Notes: a model not told the origin generated them from the letters alone. A stretch of DNA of 64,000 nt from Streptomyces sp. NBC_00443 (GCF_036014175.1 NZ_CP107917.1:9362001-9426000); one strand, 5' to 3'. Positions 47,252 to 56,019 are shown, numbered from the stretch's first letter. Numbers and translations are program-made.

Positions 47252-47665
47252 GACCGTACGGGTCGGTCATCAACGGCTTCGGCCGCATCGGCCCGCACCT
47301 ACCTCCGCGCGGCACTGCACCGCGCGGAGGCCGGCACCCAGGACGTCGAGGTGGTCGCATTCAACGACATCACCTCACCCTGCCACGTCGGCCCATCTGC
47401 TGGAGTACGACTCGACGTTCGGGCGCATCCGAAGAGAGCTCATCGACGACGACAGCTCGATCACCGTCGACGGGCGCAGCATCGCCGTCGGCGCCGAACG
47501 CGACCCGGGGGAACTCCACTGGTCCGACTACGGCGCCGACATCGTCGTCGAGTCCACCGGCCGCTTCCGCGACCGAGGCCTTCGTCACCCGGCACCTGAA
47601 GGCCGGCCCCACACGGTGCCGCTGTCCGGCACCCGGCAAGAGCGTGGACGAGTCCCCCGGACGCC
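47252..47665 (+). pseudogene. glyceraldehyde-3-phosphate dehydrogenase N-terminal remnant
   Basis: Three frames give in order VINGFGRIG (the NAD loop), RTYLRAALHRAEAG with VEVVAFNDITSP, and AHLLEYDSTFGRIRRELIDD with ADIVVESTGRFRDR. This is the start of a GAPDH. The catalytic Cys (SCTTN) region is absent. It begins 35 bases after the phosphoketolase stop. Confidence 0.85.
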
Positions 47666-47829
47666 CGGGCCCGGCCCGTCGCCGTCGTACGCCTGGGAAC
47701 AGTTTCTGCCGGTCGAGCTGCTGCCAGCCGCCGACGGCGGAAGGACCCCGGTTCGCGAAACCACACTCGGCGGCACGCGCGCTGGCCCACGCCGCCGTAC
47801 GCGCGGCCTGGCTCGGGGGCGGCCGAGCT

Positions 47830-47945
47830 CATCATCATCGGGGCGCGTCGCAGGCAAGGCCACCTCTGCCTGCAACTCGGCCTGGTGGGCCGCACCCTGC
47901 TGCATCACGCGGACTGCCCGGTGGCGATATCGTGCCGGCGCGGAA
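47830..47945 (+). pseudogene. universal stress protein C-terminal remnant
   Basis: AELIIIGARRRQGHLCLQLG then LVGRTLLHHADCPVAISC is the last third of a Usp domain. It follows the GAPDH remnant directly and has no start of its own. Confidence 0.7.
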
Positions 47946-48119
47946 GATGCGCGCCGTGCGGCCGTAGTACCGCTCGTCGATGACCCGCACCCGGCGGGTC
48001 CGGACGACGTTCAGCAGTTGGGCATCCACCAGGGCGCTCACGTGGTGCGCGACCGTGCTCTTGAGGCGGCCGGTGGTGGCCGCGGCTCGCCCCGTGCACG
48101 GCATGGCCGCGGACGCGAA
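47937..48119 (-). pseudogene. ArsR-type winged-helix regulator fragment
   Basis: GRLKSTVAHHVSALVDAQLL then NVVRTRRVRVIDERYYGRTA is the recognition helix and wing of an ArsR-like regulator (often PKSTVAHHVKVLVDAGLL). The part before it is scrambled and the part after it runs into the antisense Usp fragment. Confidence 0.6.
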
Positions 48120-48217
48120 AACCTGGCGGGGCTCCGGCCTGTAGGCACGAAGGTGTCGCAGGCCTTCGGCCGGCCCTGATGAAGCGCGCAGCAGGCCGGG
48201 CCGAGGGAGGCCTTTCC

Positions 48218-48520
48218 TCAGGAGCCGCAGTCGTGGTCGGCGTCGCATTGCCAGCCGGAGAAGCCGCCTTCGCGGGGGTTTTCGATGTCGTGGTCGAACT
48301 GGAGGAATCCCCAGGCCACCCAGGCGATGAAGGCGATGCAGACGGCGAGGCCGATCCATAGGGCCAGCTTCTTCAGAAGGGCTCCGCGACCCGCGCCGTC
48401 CTTGTGGGTGCCACGCCCGTTTGCGTCGTTCCCGTTCCGGATCTCGTCCAAGTGCGCCGGACGGGAAGTGCTGTCCGGCTTCGGCCGGGGCTGCCCGCCG
48501 GGCGTGTGCCGGCCCCTCAC
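48218..48520 (-). CDS. small single-pass membrane protein of the WXG-like operon
   Basis: Protein of 100 residues starting at the GTG at 48520, which overlaps the preceding gene's stop (GTGA), so it is translationally coupled. The first 48 residues are polar, then KKLALWIGLAVCIAFIAWVA-WGFLQF forms one membrane helix. A short tail of about 30 residues ends in GFSGWQCDADHDCGS with two Cys that could pair outside the cell. I know no family. As the last gene of the operon it could be an anchor or immunity-type partner for the larger protein; this is inference. Confidence 0.7.
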   Translation of the reverse strand: MRGRHTPGGQPRPKPDSTSRPAHLDEIRNGNDANGRGTHKDGAGRGALLKKLALWIGLAVCIAFIAWVAWGFLQFDHDIENPREGGFSGWQCDADHDCGS

Positions 48521-49647
48521 GAGCGGGCCGTCATCTCGTCGGACGAGCCGGACACGTCGAAGTCCTGGGCCATGCCGGAGGTGTGGAGATGGGCGATGTC
48601 GGCCTGCTCCAGATCCATGCCCATCGGCCCCGGCCCGCCGCCGGACACTGTGGCGCGGTGCTCGCTGGGGGTGCCCCAGTCGTACCGCTTCTGGACCTCG
48701 ACGTGGTACTTGACCTCGTCGCCCTCCTTCTCCCCGACGAGGCGGTACTGGAAGTGGTTGAGCGCGTAGTACCACTCCATGCTGCGGTCGCCATCTGATG
48801 GATTGGGGGCGGTGGAGGACCACTCGGTGGTGAACGGCCCGTCCCCGCGTTTGCGGACGTCTTCCTCGAGCGTTCCGTCGACGTCCTTCCGGAAGGCGGG
48901 AATGTCGTTCATCATCTGCTGCGGCTCGACTTCGACGGGCTTTCCGCTGCCGTCGAGGTAGTGCTGGACCAGGCCGGCGGCCGTCGGCCAGCCCTTCATG
49001 ACGGCGAAGTAGGCAGCGACGTTGTTCAGCTGGTTGTAGACCTGCCGGTCCTTGGCGGTGGGCTCCGCGATGCCGAATTTGCGGTTCTCGGACTCGAAGT
49101 TGCCGACCGTACCGAAGATCACCTTGAGGCTCTTCGCCAGCCACTCGTCGTCCTCGGCGGCGTCATCGAGCAACCTGCGCACTCGCGTCTCCAGCGAGTC
49201 TGCGGTCTTCCTGCGCTCGTCGAGCATCTTCGGAGCCTCCGGGTCGTTCGGGTCGTACATGACCTCCCACTCGACCGTGCCGGAGTCCGTGATGTCCATC
49301 CCTTCGGTCAGCGCCTCCCGCTGGAGGTTCTCGGCACGCAGCTTCAGGCCCGCGAGGCCCTTCACACCGCCGCGGCCGGTGGCGCCGTCGGCTTCCGTGT
49401 CCAGGAAGTTCCGCAGCGCCCTGACCTCTTTGTCCAGCGCGTCGATGTCCATCTGGACGCGGTCGCAGTACTCCTGCGCGGCACGGCCGCCCTTGCCTCG
49501 CCAGTGGTCCTCGTGAAGCGGTTTCACCACGTCGTCGTGGAACCCCGTCCGCGCCTCCTTCAGTTTCCGGTGAACCGTCACCCACTCGTCGGCGAACGTC
49601 TCCAGTCCAGCGACGTCAAGTTGCAGCAGTGCGAAGAAGCCGGGCAT
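48517..49647 (-). CDS. helical WXG/LXG-like protein of unknown function (putative type VII-linked effector)
   Basis: Protein of 376 residues with no signal peptide. The ATG at 49647 follows GGACAGGAC; the frame upstream is not coding-like. Residues 1-140 are predicted helical and coiled (WVTVHRKLKEARTGFHDDVV, HWRGKGGRAAQEYCDRVQMD, IDALDKEVRALRNFLDTEAD), like the N-terminal part of large WXG100/LXG proteins. The last 90 (EWYYALNHFQYRLVGEKEG, VEVQKRYDWGTPSEHR, DIAHLHTSGMAQDFDVSGSS) form a separate domain that I remember as recurring at the C-terminus of actinomycete WXG-type proteins, but I cannot name an activity. It lies between a WXG-like gene and a small membrane gene. Export and toxicity are inferences. 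Confidence 0.65.
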   Translation of the reverse strand: MPGFFALLQLDVAGLETFADEWVTVHRKLKEARTGFHDDVVKPLHEDHWRGKGGRAAQEYCDRVQMDIDALDKEVRALRNFLDTEADGATGRGGVKGLAGLKLRAENLQREALTEGMDITDSGTVEWEVMYDPNDPEAPKMLDERRKTADSLETRVRRLLDDAAEDDEWLAKSLKVIFGTVGNFESENRKFGIAEPTAKDRQVYNQLNNVAAYFAVMKGWPTAAGLVQHYLDGSGKPVEVEPQQMMNDIPAFRKDVDGTLEEDVRKRGDGPFTTEWSSTAPNPSDGDRSMEWYYALNHFQYRLVGEKEGDEVKYHVEVQKRYDWGTPSEHRATVSGGGPGPMGMDLEQADIAHLHTSGMAQDFDVSGSSDEMTARS

Positions 49648-49682
49648 GTCCTGTCCCCGTGTTGCGGTGCGGTCGGTGGTCC

Positions 49683-50156
49683 TCAGGAGAACTGCGAGGC
49701 GGTGAGCGTCTCGTTGGTGTCGTAGGCGTCCGCACTGAGGCGGAAGTTGGCCGCTGCCTGGTCGAGCCTCTGCACGACGACATTGTTCAGCGCCTCCCAA
49801 CGGCTCTGGAGCTCGTCGAGACTGCTGGTGAATTGCCACCCGCCAGCCGCGCGGGCAAGGTCGCTGTTCGCGTCCTCGGCCACGCCCCGTGTCTTGCGGA
49901 TGATCTCCGAGGCCGTCTCGCAGTCGTCGGCCCGTTTACGCAGGAACGAGGAGGTGACGCCGAGGTCCGGATCGGTACCCCACGGCGCCGGCGGCGTGGG
50001 GCTGGGGTTCGGCGAGGGCGACGGTTCCGGACTCGGACCCCCGCCGTCCGACCCCGGGTCGGAGGGCGACGGAGTCTGGGTGGGCCCGGGTGAGGGACCC
50101 GGAGAGGGCTCCGCTGCCACCGCGTACGCCAACCTCGGATCGACCGGCTCGCTCAT
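49683..50156 (-). CDS. WXG100-like protein with proline-rich N-terminus
   Basis: Protein of 157 residues. The first 60 are Pro/Ser/Gly rich (PSPGPSPGPTQTPSPSDPG) and disordered. The rest is a helical hairpin of WXG100 size: ADDCETASEIIRKTRG, then GGWQFTSSLDELQSRWEALN with a W in the turn region, then QRLDQAAANFRLSADAYDTN. The ATG at 50156 has GGAGG 7 bases upstream. It begins an operon with the 376-residue helical protein 35 bases downstream. ESX-type small partners have this shape, but no EccC, EccD or mycosin gene is in the window. Confidence 0.7.
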   Translation of the reverse strand: MSEPVDPRLAYAVAAEPSPGPSPGPTQTPSPSDPGSDGGGPSPEPSPSPNPSPTPPAPWGTDPDLGVTSSFLRKRADDCETASEIIRKTRGVAEDANSDLARAAGGWQFTSSLDELQSRWEALNNVVVQRLDQAAANFRLSADAYDTNETLTASQFS

Positions 50157-50683
50157 GGTTCCTCCCCGGCCGTCCGCAGGCGCTTTCCCCGTGGAGCACG
50201 ACGACGGCTCACCTGAAAATGTACAGGACAACTAATGGGTGGGAGGGAGCCGGGCACACCTGCCACGGCCCGCACCTGGGCCGGATCCTGCTTCCGCTGG
50301 TGGACCAGATGTCAAGGCGGCAGGCTCGCCGCCACGAGAACTTGCGGGCCTGGGCATCAACACGGCGGCAGGCGAGCGGCTCATTGAGGCCTTCGCGGCT
50401 GTGGCCGCCCATGCGTCGCCGTCATGTCCGGCTCGCTCTCGCGGGGAACCACGGCGGAGACGGACGTTCGACTCAGGAGGCGTGTTCCTGCGTCACCGTC
50501 TGCTCCGGGCAGGCCGCGGCCACGCCCTCCAGGGCGGGTAACTCGCCGTCATCCATGGCCGACTCCAGCGGAGCTTGGTGCCGACCCACTCAGCGAGGTA
50601 CCGGCAGCGCGCGTCGGCGCCGGTAGCAGGTGACAGTCATTCGGCAGGGTCCTGGTCGGGCTTTGCCTCCGCAGTGCGGCAGG
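50157..50683. other. gap without recognisable gene
   Basis: About 530 bases upstream of the WXG-like operon. It probably holds that operon's promoter, but I cannot pick out reliable -35 and -10 elements, and no protein motif is visible on either strand. Confidence 0.45.
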
Positions 50684-50823
50684 GCTTCGGCCATCCGCCA
50701 GCTCGTCCTTCAAGTCCCAGCCCCCGTCATCGCGAAGGCACTCGGTTACGACGACAAGACCGCACCCCGCTGGTCACCGAGGCTGACGGGCCCTGGAGCC
50801 GATACGCCCCGGGCGATCACTGA
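50684..50823 (+). pseudogene. integrase/recombinase 3' remnant
   Basis: AIRQLVLQVPAPVIAKALGY then DDKTA, followed after a one-base shift by LVTEADGPWSRYAPGDH and TGA, equals the C-terminal end of Streptomyces site-specific integrases (usual text TRLVTEAGGTWSRYAPGDH). Only about 46 codons remain. It points to a former integrative element here. Confidence 0.65.
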
Positions 50824-50920
50824 GGGGGCATGCCTTCCACGGTCGCGCCACTCGCCGGTCAGCGGATAGGGTCCGCATCCGCAGCCAGTCCCGGAGGGAG
50901 CCTAATATGCATCATTCCAG

Positions 50921-51298
50921 GTGGAGGCGGACCCAGCACTCCAGACGTCAGTCGGCGGGTCGCTCTACCGCCTCACCCGGAATCACCATGGCAACTCCGT
51001 GCCCGGCCTGCAATGGTCGTTCAACGTCGAACCCGGCACAGGGACGGTCTACTACGTCCTTCCTCAGGGCGAGGCATGGTTCGCCAACTCCTCCATCGAC
51101 CTGTGGCTGCGAACCCTGCACCACTACGGCCTGCACGTCGACGAGTCCGAAATCCTCAGCGATCCGGATGACCGCGAGGACGAAGCCCTGGCCGAACTGA
51201 GCCTGCTCGCTGACGAACTCAAGAAGATCGATGCCCCTGCCTTCGACGGCTGCGACGGGTTCATCTGGGCCGAGTTCCTCGACCGCTGGCTCTGGTAG
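50921..51298 (+). CDS. SUKH-like (SMI1/KNR4 superfamily) protein, possible immunity protein
   Basis: Protein of 125 residues. The centre, GSLYRLTRNHHGNSVPGLQW then GTGTVYYVLPQGEAWFANSS, resembles SUKH-4 domains in which a beta strand with stored value text leads to FVNSS. A helix follows (IDLWLRTLHHYGLHVDES), and the acidic end PAFDGCDGFIWAEFLDRWLW is consistent. Starting at the only available GTG it is shorter than usual SUKH proteins (about 150-180), so the N-terminus may be lost. SUKH proteins often neutralise polymorphic toxins. The WXG-like operon lies 765 bases away on the other strand, but no direct link is visible. Confidence 0.5.
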   Translation: MEADPALQTSVGGSLYRLTRNHHGNSVPGLQWSFNVEPGTGTVYYVLPQGEAWFANSSIDLWLRTLHHYGLHVDESEILSDPDDREDEALAELSLLADELKKIDAPAFDGCDGFIWAEFLDRWLW

Positions 51299-51577
51299 TC
51301 GTTCACAGCCGCCACGATGCCCGAGGCAAAACACTCACCGTGTCCGGCGTGTGGAGCGGCCCGCGGATACGCGACACCACAACATGCGAGCCCACCAGTC
51401 CCGAGGCCGAGCCCCGCACTCCAGGCACGCCACCTCGCCCGTGCCGTCCCGTGCGGCCGCCAGCCCTGGCACAACCGCCGCTTTTAGGAGAGGGCTGGCC
51501 AGCACAGTCACTCCGATGCCCAGGCCAGGAGGGCGGCCGATGCTGGGAATACGCGCCTGCTGATCGTCCTGGCACGA

Positions 51578-51770
51578 ATGCAGGCAAACGCAGGGGATCT
51601 GCAGCGTGCCGAGGCCTTCTTTCAGCACGCCGCCGCAGACGTCGGCGACACCAGCGCGTCGGTCGAACTGGCACGGATGCGCGAGCAGGCCGGGGGCCAC
51701 GACGCCGCCGAGGCTCTGGCTCGGCAAGCTGCAGACGCTGGGCGACCCCCTGGTTGTCGGCCGGCCAGGG
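51578..51770 (+). pseudogene. TPR-like repeat protein fragment
   Basis: MQANAGDLQRAEAFFQHAAA then SVELARMREQAGGHDAAEAL is a run of Ala-rich helical repeats seen in Streptomyces tetratricopeptide/Sel1-like proteins. It loses the frame after about 65 residues and has no clear start. Confidence 0.5.
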
Positions 51771-51807
51771 TGCGGGCGCCGTCCTCACGCCCGCACCCAC
51801 TCAGGTC

Positions 51808-52158
51808 TCAGGCCCGGTGGCTGCCGTAGTAACCCCCGAGCTGCTCGTGATAGCCCACATCCTCGGCGTGCTTGTCCTTGTCGAACTCGGGAGCGTTCTT
51901 GATCTGCTCCTTGGTCCGGTCGACGTAGATCGTCTCGGCGGCCGTGTCGATGCCGCTGACGAGGCCGGCCGGGATGAGGACGTGCTTGCCGAAGATCCAG
52001 ACCCCCGTGTCGACCACGAGGTGGGAGGAGCCGACGTCGTCGGAGTGCTTGTCGACCTTGCCGATGCTCCCGTCAGTCGCTTCGACCTTGTAGCCGATCA
52101 GGCTGCTGCCCGCCGTGTACCCAGCCGTCGGCTGGTAGCCCCACATTTCCGCACTCAC
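51808..52158 (-). CDS. PRC-barrel domain protein
   Basis: Protein of 116 residues. The GTG at 52158 has GGAG 8 bases upstream. The PRC barrel spans most of it (GYKVEATDGSIGKVDKHSDD, then SSHLVVDTGVWIFGKHVLIP and IYVDRTKEQIKNAPEFD). Its role is unknown; similar small Streptomyces proteins exist in several copies and are often stress-linked. The C-terminus has HEQLGGYYGSHRA. It stands alone. Confidence 0.82.
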   Translation of the reverse strand: MSAEMWGYQPTAGYTAGSSLIGYKVEATDGSIGKVDKHSDDVGSSHLVVDTGVWIFGKHVLIPAGLVSGIDTAAETIYVDRTKEQIKNAPEFDKDKHAEDVGYHEQLGGYYGSHRA

Positions 52159-52420
52159 GAATTTATCTCCATCTTCAACGAGTTCACGGCCGAAATAGAT
52201 CATCGCGGCCCGGATTCCTTGAATTGCTCATGCGTCGGGTGCCCACCCCTGCCGACCGTACTCATCACCCGGCGCGTACATCGCGAAGACACGCTGGCCG
52301 CCAATCCCCCTACGCAGAGAAGGGCGCGCTCACGTTCCAAGAGCGCTTCGGCGCATAGAAATGGGGAGGGCTCGGAGCTGTCCGGTCCCACCTCTGACAC
52401 TCAGACGACCTCTACCAGTG

Positions 52421-52582
52421 CTACCAGCGGGCGCGTGACCCGCTGCCGGTCGCAGTACGGACCATAAAACCCAGCACCCTCAGGAGGAGAACGACGACCG
52501 CGATCCACCACTGGGCCTCAAGTGAAAAGCCCGCACCGAAAAGCACCAGAGCAAGCAGAAGAACGAGCAGCAAGGGCGCCAT
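52421..52582 (-). CDS. small hydrophobic membrane protein
   Basis: Protein of 53 residues, nearly all membrane: MAPLLLVLLLALVLFGAGF and WWIAVVVLLLRVLGFM form two helices, followed by a basic tail. The ATG at 52582 has GGAGG 10 bases upstream, which decides the start. Small proteins of this kind are common in Streptomyces and have no known function. Confidence 0.68.
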   Translation of the reverse strand: MAPLLLVLLLALVLFGAGFSLEAQWWIAVVVLLLRVLGFMVRTATGSGSRARW

Positions 52583-52639
52583 GGTTATCAACCTCCAGAA
52601 ATGCATGTGCTCCGAAACTGCTTCGTCCGGAAACGTGAG

Positions 52640-52812
52640 CGGAATGTCTCCACCCGACAGGACGAGCGCAAAATCCGTGCCGGGCGAGCAGGTACGGTGA
52701 ACCCCGCCAGCATCGCGCGTGACAGCGGGTCCATCGCGGCTGGAGGCGGGACGCGTTCGACGTAATCGGCGGCGACCGTGTCGTACGACTGCGCACGGCG
52801 GTCTAAACCCAC
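52640..52812 (-). pseudogene. SAM-dependent methyltransferase N-terminal fragment
   Basis: SYDTVAADYVERVPPPAAMD then PLSRAMLAGF is the N-terminal helix region of class I methyltransferases. The glycine-rich SAM loop that should follow is replaced by unrelated text. The intact IS5 element lies just upstream and may have accompanied the rearrangement. Confidence 0.6.
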
Positions 52813-52846
52813 CTCGGTGAAAGCTTTCGGTCACGGCACTGGCTAA

Positions 52847-53712
52847 GACCTGTCCCGTAACTGCTGGTCACGGGTGAGATGATCTTGTCGTGTCTGGTGT
52901 GATCACGGCGTCGGAGCCGTCCTGGATAGCCCCGTTCACCGGGCTGAGCCCGCGTCAGTTCGGGAAGCTGATCACCGCGTTGCGGCGCGAGGGCGCCGAC
53001 CCGGTGCGCAAGGGCCGGCCGTGGAGCCTGCAACTGGAGGACCGTGTGCTGCTGGTCGCCGCCTACTGGCGGACCAACCTCACGCTGCGCCAACTGGCGC
53101 CGCTGTTCGGGGTGTCGAAGTCGGCCGCCGACCGCATCATCGACCACCTCGGACCCGCGCTCGCCCTCCAGCAACGCAAGCGGTTCCGCAAGGACGCCGT
53201 GCTGATCGTGGACGGCACCCTGGTCCCCACCCGCGATCACCAGGTCGCCGAGCAGTCGAAGAACTACCGCTACTCGACCAACCACCAGGTCGTCAGCGAC
53301 GCCGACACCAGGCTCGTCGTCGCCGTCGGCCGCCCGTTGCCCGGCAACCGCAACGACTGCAAGGCGTGGGAACTGTCCGGCGCGAAGGACGCTGTCGGCA
53401 AGACAATGGTCATCGCGGACGGCGGCTACCGCGGCACCGGCCTTGTCATCCCGCACCGCCGCGAACCCGGCCAGGCCGAACTCCCTGACTGGAAAGAGGA
53501 ACACAACACCTCCCACCGCAAAGTCCGCGCCCGCGTCGAGCACGCCTTCGCCCGCATGAAGACCTGGAAGATCCTCCGTGACTGCCGCCTCAAGGGCGAC
53601 GGCGTCCACCACGCCATGCTCGGCATCGCCCGCCTGCACAACATCACCCTCGCCGGGTGACGGAGAAACGGCAGGTCACCCAGCACATCAAAGATCATTT
53701 ACGGGACAACGC
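52847..53712 (+). mobile_element. intact IS5-family insertion sequence
   Basis: About 866 bases bounded by imperfect inverted repeats: GACCTGTCCCGTAA at 52847-52860 and, reading in, GCGTTGTCCCGTAA at 53699-53712 (11 of 14 match). It is flanked by CTAA on the left and TTAG on the right, both fitting the YTAR target of IS5-type elements although not identical to each other. It carries one transposase gene. Confidence 0.8.
52890..53660 (+). CDS. IS5-family transposase
   Basis: Transposase of 256 residues from the GTG at 52890. The N-terminal helix-turn-helix includes LTLRQLAPLFGVSKSAADRI. The DDE triad is complete: Asp in VLIVDGTLVP, Asp in VIADGGYRG, and Glu in RARVEHAFARMKTWKILRD. The ORF is undamaged, so the element may be active. 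Single-ORF IS5 elements of this kind are common in Streptomyces. Confidence 0.9.
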   Translation: MSGVITASEPSWIAPFTGLSPRQFGKLITALRREGADPVRKGRPWSLQLEDRVLLVAAYWRTNLTLRQLAPLFGVSKSAADRIIDHLGPALALQQRKRFRKDAVLIVDGTLVPTRDHQVAEQSKNYRYSTNHQVVSDADTRLVVAVGRPLPGNRNDCKAWELSGAKDAVGKTMVIADGGYRGTGLVIPHRREPGQAELPDWKEEHNTSHRKVRARVEHAFARMKTWKILRDCRLKGDGVHHAMLGIARLHNITLAG

Positions 53713-54034
53713 TTAGGTGAACCTTTACCGGCACACACGGCTCCCGGACGCATGTGCGGCATCCCGCTCAACGATTAGCAGGCGTACCGGAAGTTTCGGC
53801 TGCACACGGCGGCCCTTCGGACTAGACCACGCCCGCTGAACCAGGGCCGCTCCCTCAGCGCGCAGGCGACGCGCACCAGGCTCAGCATGGGCAGCGACAG
53901 CCGCGCGATTGGCTCCGACGAATTGATCATGGCGATGACGGGACGGGTGTTATCGCGGTGGATAGGTCCGTCACCCTTCTGCAATCGCTAGGCGACCTCC
54001 TTCGGCAATCCTGGATCAGGACGACGTCGAGCCG

Positions 54035-54799
54035 TTGCCGCTGGCCGACCAGGCGGCGCTGGGGGTGTGGTCATCGATTGCCCTGCACGCGAGGGTGCCG
54101 GTTTGTGAGTGGACGGTCGCGGCCCGGGGGCGCGCGTCCGCCAAGCGCGGCGCCGTCAGGAGGCGCCCCGGCAGGGCGTTCCGGCTAGGCCCACACCCGT
54201 CAGGTGGCTGCGGACCTTCGGGGAGGTCGGGCGACCTGGGCACTCACGTCGAGGAGACGCGGCTGGAGCCACTGCTCGCGCTGCGCACGGCCCACGCGGC
54301 CGCAGTGCTCCGCACTTACGCCCACCCCAGCCGGGGAGCATCGCCGGACCTGCGCAGGGCCCTGCTGGCGAGCAGGGAGGCACGTGCAGCCTGGCAGGAG
54401 CTACGACCAGGCAAGGCAGGAACCGGTCCGCCCCAGGGTTCTGACGTCGCGCGCGAGGCGGAGGAGGCGCTCAACGGGTTCGGCCGGGCGGCGATGCTCA
54501 TGGAGAGCCACGTCCTGCGGGCCGACAGCCGTTTGGCCCCGAGGCCGGGCGGTTCGCCCAGGCCCTGGAGGCGGACACCGCGCAGGCGCAGTCGACGTGC
54601 GCGAGCACAGGAATACGGACTGGGGGCGCGTGGAGGAGGGGCTCCGCGCGTGGGAGGGCGCCGCCGTCCGGGACCGGAGCCCGGTGCTTTGGCGCGGGAC
54701 GGAACTGCAGAAGCGGGCCCTGCAGGACCTCGCGGCAGCAGTAAGCCGCACGCCCCTGGAACGGGACGGCGGCTCCGCTTGCGAGGAGCAATGGGGTGA
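54035..54799 (+). pseudogene. unrecognised Arg/Ala-rich broken coding region
   Basis: Between the IS5 element and the PsiE-like gene about 1,100 bases hold no intact gene. On the plus strand ADQAALGVWSSIALHARVPV is followed by DLRRALLASREARAAWQELR and LNGFGRAAMLMESHVLRADS in one frame, and by NTDWGRVEEGLRAWEGAAVR with RALQDLAAAVSRTPLERDGG in another. It looks like one helical protein broken by a shift near 54550, but I cannot name it. Confidence 0.35.
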
Positions 54800-54828
54800 G
54801 GGCGGCCGTGGCTGTGGAAGGTGACGGA

Positions 54829-55365
54829 TCAGGACCCGCGCACCGGGGTGGGTGACGGCTGCGGCGAGGGGGAGCGCCGTGCCTCCGGAAGCGGGAAGTA
54901 GTCTCCCGGCCGCGTCGAGCGCCGCCACACGTACACCGCTGCCGCCATCACAAGGATCAGCCCCGCCAGGATGAGCAGTTCGATCCCCTCGACGTTCCAC
55001 CGGAAGGACTTCTCCGCCTCGGCCGTCACGATGAGCACCTTGCGGATGCCGGCAATTAGGCCGACGACGAGGAACGGCTCCGCGTCGAGGGTCTGGTTCC
55101 TGATGGTGAGGCGGACGGTGTGGAGCAGCTCGGCCACGATGAACAGCACAAGGCCGTTGTCCAGGGCGGAGAGAACGACCGTCTCCTCGCGGTACGGCCC
55201 CTGGATCGACCGGATGACGTCGTGGACGACCTCGACGGTCAGGAGCCCCGCGAGCAGTACGAGGAGCGCCGCGACGACGAGGTGGATGCCGTCCTCGATG
55301 AGCTGCAGGAGGCCCTGTACCCGGCCGCCCTCGATCTTCGGGAGAGTGGGTCGCACAGTGTGCAT
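54829..55365 (-). CDS. PsiE-like (phosphate-starvation-inducible E family) membrane protein
   Basis: Membrane protein of 178 residues with four predicted helices: LVVAALLVLLAGLLTVEVVH, VLSALDNGLVLFIVAELLHT, FLVVGLIAGIRKVLIVTAEA and LLILAGLILVMAAAVYVWRR. The pattern ALDNGLVLFIVAELLHTVR and EPFLVVGLIAGIRKVL fits PsiE-family proteins, whose function is unknown. The C-terminal tail is Pro rich. It is 81 bases upstream of the end of the YceI gene on the same strand. Confidence 0.8.
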   Translation of the reverse strand: MHTVRPTLPKIEGGRVQGLLQLIEDGIHLVVAALLVLLAGLLTVEVVHDVIRSIQGPYREETVVLSALDNGLVLFIVAELLHTVRLTIRNQTLDAEPFLVVGLIAGIRKVLIVTAEAEKSFRWNVEGIELLILAGLILVMAAAVYVWRRSTRPGDYFPLPEARRSPSPQPSPTPVRGS

Positions 55366-55446
55366 GCTAGGGGCGCGCCGGCCCGCAGGCGCGGCGTGCT
55401 GCCGAACGGGTGGAAGCGGATCCCTCCAATGGGTGGCTGGTCGAGC

Positions 55447-56019
55447 TCAGGCGGCCGTTTCACCGGCCTCGAGGACGGCCTCTACGTCGACCACGACTTC
55501 TACCATGGGGCTGACGACCACTCCGCGGCGGTCGACCGCGTCGTTCCAACTCACCCCGAAGTCATGTCGATTGATCCGCGTCGTGGCGGCGAAACCGGCG
55601 CGTCGCCTGGGCCCGAGGTCCCGCCCCTCCTCCCACCAAGGGGTATCCCACTGCCCCAAGTAGGTGACGTCGAAGGTTACGGGGCGTGTCACGCCACGTA
55701 CCGTGAGATCTCCGGTGACCTCGAACTCGGTTCCGCTCACCTGATGAATGCGCGAACCGACGAACGTCCACGACGGGTGGTGCTCGACGTCGAAGAAGTC
55801 GGCACTGCGGAGGTGGGCGTCGCGCTGGGGCTGACCGGTGTACACCTGGGTCGCGTCGACTGCCGCCTCCACGTGGGCCTTCTCCGGCTCGTCCGGATCG
55901 ACCTCCAGGAAGCCGTGCACGTTCTTGAGGTGCCCGCGCACGTAGGTGACCATCATGTGCCTGGCGCGGAACTCCGCCGCGGTATGACCGGGCTCGAAAA
56001 ACCATGTGGTCTTAGCCAT
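55447..56019 (-). CDS. YceI family lipid-binding protein
   Basis: Protein of 190 residues with the YceI beta-barrel pattern: WFFEPGHTAAEFRARHMMVT, GFLEVDPDEPEKAHVEAAVD, RDAHLRSADFFDVEHHPSWT, EVTGDLTVRGVTRPVTFDV and RINRHDFGVSWN. YceI proteins bind long isoprenoid chains. This copy has no signal peptide and should be cytoplasmic, as are many actinomycete members. A G-rich site precedes the ATG. Confidence 0.9.
   Translation of the reverse strand: MAKTTWFFEPGHTAAEFRARHMMVTYVRGHLKNVHGFLEVDPDEPEKAHVEAAVDATQVYTGQPQRDAHLRSADFFDVEHHPSWTFVGSRIHQVSGTEFEVTGDLTVRGVTRPVTFDVTYLGQWDTPWWEEGRDLGPRRRAGFAATTRINRHDFGVSWNDAVDRRGVVVSPMVEVVVDVEAVLEAGETAA

Noticed and set aside
53775..53984. Minus-strand ORF with RPVIAMINSSEPIARLSL
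   Set aside because: It faintly resembles the start of a regulator, but it is too short and has no second conserved segment.
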